DNA of 64,000 nt from Dechloromonas denitrificans (GTDB lineage Bacteria; Pseudomonadota; Gammaproteobacteria; Burkholderiales; Rhodocyclaceae). The notes below the pieces were generated by a model. The model had not been told where the DNA came from. It did not search any database and was given only the letters and a program-made list of their open reading frames with translations. The number at the start of each line of letters is the position of its first letter. The first letter of the stretch is position 1. The stretch covers positions 1,694,501-1,758,500 of the forward strand of contig NZ_CP075187.1 in assembly GCF_020510665.1 (NCBI RefSeq), given 5' to 3'. The position numbers and the translations under genes were made by a program. Shown piece after piece: positions 61,517-64,000 of the stretch.

Positions 61517-62191
61517 TTAAAGTCGGGCAAATGCCAGTGCCGGGCCGGGCAGGCCAGACGAGGCAATCTGAAAGCTGGACGCACTGCCAGTCGCCAGTTG
61601 GCGGCACAGCAAGGCGGGAAAATTGGGGCTGTCGGCCAGTGTTTCCGGCAACGGCGGGCTATCTATCTGGAGGCGGCAGAGCGAGTTTTCAAGGGGATCA
61701 CGGCTGAGCAGCAGCCATTCACCGGCCGCGACATCGGCCAGCGCATCGAGGTGGGCGATCAGCACCTGCGCGTAGCGCCCTTCGGCCAGCCAATGGTCGG
61801 CCAGTGCCAGCAACATCGCCCAGTGAGCATGGCCGGCTTCGGCCAGCGGGAAATGAGTCGCCGACAGCAAACCCAGCAGGAAAGGCTGGATTTGCGCCGC
61901 CGCAATCGCCGGCTGGGTCGCCAGGAAATCGTAAGGCAGCGGTTCGGCCGTGCCGTGACAGACTTCGTTGAGCAAGGCCTGCGTTTCCAGCCGGGGGCCG
62001 TGACTGGATTGCCAGAGCAGGGCGGTCGGCTGTTTGCGTCGTTCCGGTGGAATGCAAGCCAGCGCCCCGAGCAACGCCAGTTGGGTCAGTCCGGCAGCCC
62101 GGCGCAAAGGCTTGCCGAGCACGGCGCGCACCGCCGCAGGCAGATCTTTCGGCACATAAGACTGGCTGCATGCTGCGTTCAGGTAGTTCAT
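61517..62191 (-). CDS. Unknown protein in a FAS-II/aryl-polyene-like operon
   Basis: 224 residues from ATG 62191. It is rich in Ala and Leu with no membrane helix or signal. Visible stretches are SYVPKDLPAAVRAVLGKPLRRAAGLTQLALLGALACIPP, LLWQSSHGPRLETQALLNEVCHGTAEPLPYDFLATQPA and LLSATHFPLAEAGHAHWAMLLALADHWL. The wording recalls a small thiolase-like (beta-ketoacyl synthase N-terminal-type) protein found beside ketosynthase and ACP genes in polyene clusters, but I cannot confirm it. Its start overlaps the ketosynthase stop (ATGA), so it works with that enzyme. Confidence 0.65.
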   Translation of the reverse strand: MNYLNAACSQSYVPKDLPAAVRAVLGKPLRRAAGLTQLALLGALACIPPERRKQPTALLWQSSHGPRLETQALLNEVCHGTAEPLPYDFLATQPAIAAAQIQPFLLGLLSATHFPLAEAGHAHWAMLLALADHWLAEGRYAQVLIAHLDALADVAAGEWLLLSRDPLENSLCRLQIDSPPLPETLADSPNFPALLCRQLATGSASSFQIASSGLPGPALAFARL

Positions 62192-63276
62192 GCTTGACGC
62201 TCGATGATCATCGTTGCCAAGCCGCCGCCGAAACCGACCAGGTTGAGCATGGCTCGCTCGACGTAGGCATTGTTGCGGTCGACCATCAATTGCAGGCCGA
62301 TTTCGGGGTCGGTTTGCGAGAAACCGGGCGTCGCCGGGATTTTCTCGCCATCGAGACAAGCCATCAGCGTCGCCAGTTCGGCAATGCCGCTGGCGCCCAG
62401 CGTGTGGCCAAAAGACGGTTTGAAGGAAATCAGCGGCGGCACGGCGTTGCCAAAAATCCGGCGCAGGGCATTGGCTTCGGCCAGGTCGGTGCCGGGCGAA
62501 CCGGCCGCCTGGAGTTTGAGCAACTCGATATCGGCCGGTTTCATTTCTGCCTCGTTCAGGCAGTCGACCGCAAGACGGGCAATCGGGCCGCCATCCGGGT
62601 CCGGCCCCGTCGTCGAATAGGCGTCGATGCCGGTACGCAGGCCGGCGATACGCCAGCGCCCCGGCGCGGCAGAAAGCCGGATGGCCGAGACGGCCTCACC
62701 CAGCACCAGACCATCGCGCTGCGGCGCAAACGGCCTGCAACTGCGACGGGCCAGCAGTTCCATCGCTGCAAAGCCGGCCAGCGTGCTGTCGTTGGCCAGC
62801 TCAATGCCGAGCACGATGGCCTCGTCGATCCGGCCGCCGGCGATCAGGCTGCGGGCCGCATCAATCGCCGAAAATCCCGAAATGCAGGCGTTGGAAATAC
62901 TGCTGCATGGTCCGCTCAGCCCGGCCCAGTCAGCAATCTGCCGACTGAACGAGGCACTGGCCGGTGGCATGTCCAGTTGTCCGGCCCGGGCCTGCTGCTC
63001 GAAATGGCCGATCTGGTAGGACGAAGAGGCAATGAACAAGGGCGTTTCCGGTGCCAGCGGCCCAAGCTGCGCAACAACCCGGCGGACGGCCTGCTCGGCC
63101 CGTGTCATCCAGTCCGTATCATCGAGCGGCAGGGCAAAGAAAGGAAAGCTGCGCTCACCCAGCGGGCGCATCTGCGAACTGCATTCGCCATCCCACAGCG
63201 CCTGGGCAACAGCCTGCGGGGTTGCCCCCCGGGCGCAAAGCAGGGCGCTGCCGGTAATCTGGACGGGACGCTTCAT
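62188..63276 (-). CDS. Atypical beta-ketoacyl-ACP synthase
   Basis: 362 residues, shorter than FabF (411). The nucleophile Cys131 is present in SISNACISGFSAID, and the second His (His291) in SFKPSFGHTLGASG. The first catalytic His, normally in NAHGTxT, is replaced: the block reads LQAAGSPGTD, with Ala258 at the His position. This suggests a specialised ketosynthase or chain-length-factor-like partner, as in aryl-polyene or type II polyketide systems. It overlaps the ACP stop by 4 bases. Confidence 0.85.
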   Translation of the reverse strand: MKRPVQITGSALLCARGATPQAVAQALWDGECSSQMRPLGERSFPFFALPLDDTDWMTRAEQAVRRVVAQLGPLAPETPLFIASSSYQIGHFEQQARAGQLDMPPASASFSRQIADWAGLSGPCSSISNACISGFSAIDAARSLIAGGRIDEAIVLGIELANDSTLAGFAAMELLARRSCRPFAPQRDGLVLGEAVSAIRLSAAPGRWRIAGLRTGIDAYSTTGPDPDGGPIARLAVDCLNEAEMKPADIELLKLQAAGSPGTDLAEANALRRIFGNAVPPLISFKPSFGHTLGASGIAELATLMACLDGEKIPATPGFSQTDPEIGLQLMVDRNNAYVERAMLNLVGFGGGLATMIIERQA

Positions 63277-63542
63277 GCCCGGCTGGCAAGCCAGGCGTCG
63301 AGATGCTCGGCCATGTTGCCGACGCTCGACAGAATGCGCCGCGTTTCCTTGCTGTCCGGCAGGCGCAGGCCGTATTTTTTCTTGATCGCCATCGAAACCT
63401 GCAAGGCATCGAGCGAATCGAGTTGTAACGCGGCTTCCGGCCCGAACAGCAGTTCGTCGTCGCCGATGCTGGCCGGATCACAATCCTTGTCACAGGCTTC
63501 GACGATCAGTTGCTTGAGTTCAAGACAGAGGGCAGCGTTCAT
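63273..63542 (-). CDS. Acyl carrier protein (secondary, pathway-specific)
   Basis: An 89-residue ACP. Ser43 in ALQLDSLDALQVSM is the phosphopantetheine site. It is more divergent and has more cysteines (CLELKQLIVEACDKDC) than AcpP, as for pathway ACPs. The frame extends further upstream into the permease gene; ATG 63542 gives the normal ACP length and overlaps the permease stop (ATGA). Confidence 0.85.
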   Translation of the reverse strand: MNAALCLELKQLIVEACDKDCDPASIGDDELLFGPEAALQLDSLDALQVSMAIKKKYGLRLPDSKETRRILSSVGNMAEHLDAWLASRA

Positions 63543-64000
63543 GATTGGGCAGTTCGGGTACGGTGATTGAGCCACATGGCAGCGAGCAGCGACAAGGCGG
63601 CGAAAGTGAGCAGGCGGGCGAGGCTGGGCCACAGATCGCCCAGGCTGCCATGCCGCAACATCACGATATGGAAACCTTCCAGCCCCCAGGCCATCGGCGA
63701 AAAACCGGCCAGGGTCTGCATCGCCGCCGGCATGATGAATTTGGGCACCATGATGCCGCCAATCGCGCCCATCAGGATGTTACCGACGCCGCCGACAATG
63801 GTTGCCTGTTCCGAGGTCCGGGCCAGGCTGGCGACAAGCAGCGCCCAGGCCACGGCAGCCAGGCTGACGGCGACCGAAACGATCCACCAGTTGAAAAGCA
63901 GCGGCAGCTTGCCCGGCATGTCGAGCGCTTCGCTGCCGAAGAGCGGCACGAGATAGATGCCGACCAGCACCATGAGCAAGGCCTGCAACTGATTGACGAT
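63539..64000 (-). CDS. ABC-2 type transporter permease, C-terminal part (partial)
   Basis: The frame is open through the right edge; 153 residues are visible. At least four hydrophobic helices occur. The block IVGGVGNILMGAIGGIMVPKFIMPAAMQTLAGFSPMAWGLEGF is typical of the DrrB/YadH-like ABC-2 permease C-terminus. It is first of the visible operon permease-ACP-ketosynthase-unknown, so it may export the product or a lipid-linked intermediate. Confidence 0.8.
   Translation of the reverse strand: MVNQLQALLMVLVGIYLVPLFGSEALDMPGKLPLLFNWWIVSVAVSLAAVAWALLVASLARTSEQATIVGGVGNILMGAIGGIMVPKFIMPAAMQTLAGFSPMAWGLEGFHIVMLRHGSLGDLWPSLARLLTFAALSLLAAMWLNHRTRTAQS

Noticed and set aside
62047..63570. 507-codon plus-strand open frame across the ketosynthase and ACP genes
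   Set aside because: It covers three overlapping minus-strand genes with clear motifs; its translation is low-complexity and unlike any family.
1..64000. CRISPR arrays, insertion sequences, prophage or rRNA genes
   Set aside because: I found no regularly spaced repeats, transposase or phage proteins and no rRNA sequence; the only exact long repeats are the three tRNA-Gly genes.

Overview
The window looks like chromosome of a betaproteobacterium, most likely Rhodocyclales (Dechloromonas/Azonexus-like). This is inferred from the housekeeping gene order maf-yceD-rpmF-plsX-fabHDG-acpP-fabF, rpoE-mucD-lepA-lepB-rnc-era-recO-pdxJ-acpS-nagZ and earP-efp, and from NnrS, bacteriohemerythrin and DUF2249 genes typical of facultative denitrifiers. 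I saw no insertion sequence, phage, CRISPR array or plasmid gene. Genus assignment is an inference from synteny, not from a search.

Layout. 1-7.5 kb: end of a likely S49 peptidase, RsmI-like methylase and Maf on the minus strand, then the fatty-acid/phospholipid initiation operon on the plus strand. 7.5-9.5 kb: a YgfX-like protein and nadB. 9.7-19.8 kb: rpoE-rseC-mucD (no rseA or rseB between them), then lepA, lepB, rnc, era, recO, pdxJ, acpS and nagZ, mostly overlapping. 19.8-25.9 kb: argC, efp, earP, a family 5 uracil-DNA glycosylase, uvrC and pgsA. 25.9-26.6 kb: five tRNAs (three identical Gly-GCC, one Cys-GCA, one Leu-UAA) behind a consensus promoter. 26.8-36.5 kb: small accessory units: a predicted exported protein, a solute-binding protein, a MocR regulator facing a DUF2917 gene, a DUF2249 protein, a polytopic membrane protein, thrC, a response regulator facing a bacteriohemerythrin across a large palindrome, and nadC. 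36.6-39.5 kb: a membrane-anchored glutamate-synthase-like protein and NnrD/NnrE.

39.5-59.6 kb is a dense iron/heme region, all on the minus strand. It has three blocks. (a) TonB receptor, TauABC-type ABC transporter and NnrS, behind a Fur-like box. (b) A cysteine-free ribosomal protein S4 paralog, HemP and a TonB receptor, behind a good promoter whose -10 lies inside a Fur-like box, with a 39-codon ORF in the leader. (c) A heme receptor, a small CxxC protein, an exported CobN/HmuS-like chelatase-fold protein, a second TonB receptor, a small membrane protein, an ExbB-like channel, a DUF2149 protein and an EAL phosphodiesterase. Block (c) resembles the Bacteroidota hmu heme system and starts at a TTGACA-17-GATAAT promoter covered by a Fur-like box.

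59.7-64 kb: a histone-deacetylase-family enzyme, a CnoX/YbbN-type thioredoxin protein, and the end of a FAS-II-like or aryl-polyene-like operon (ABC-2 permease, ACP, an atypical ketosynthase without its first catalytic His, and an unknown protein), cut by the right edge.

The most interesting material is the cysteine-free S4 paralog inside an iron-controlled heme operon, and the periplasmic HmuS-like operon ending in an EAL domain.
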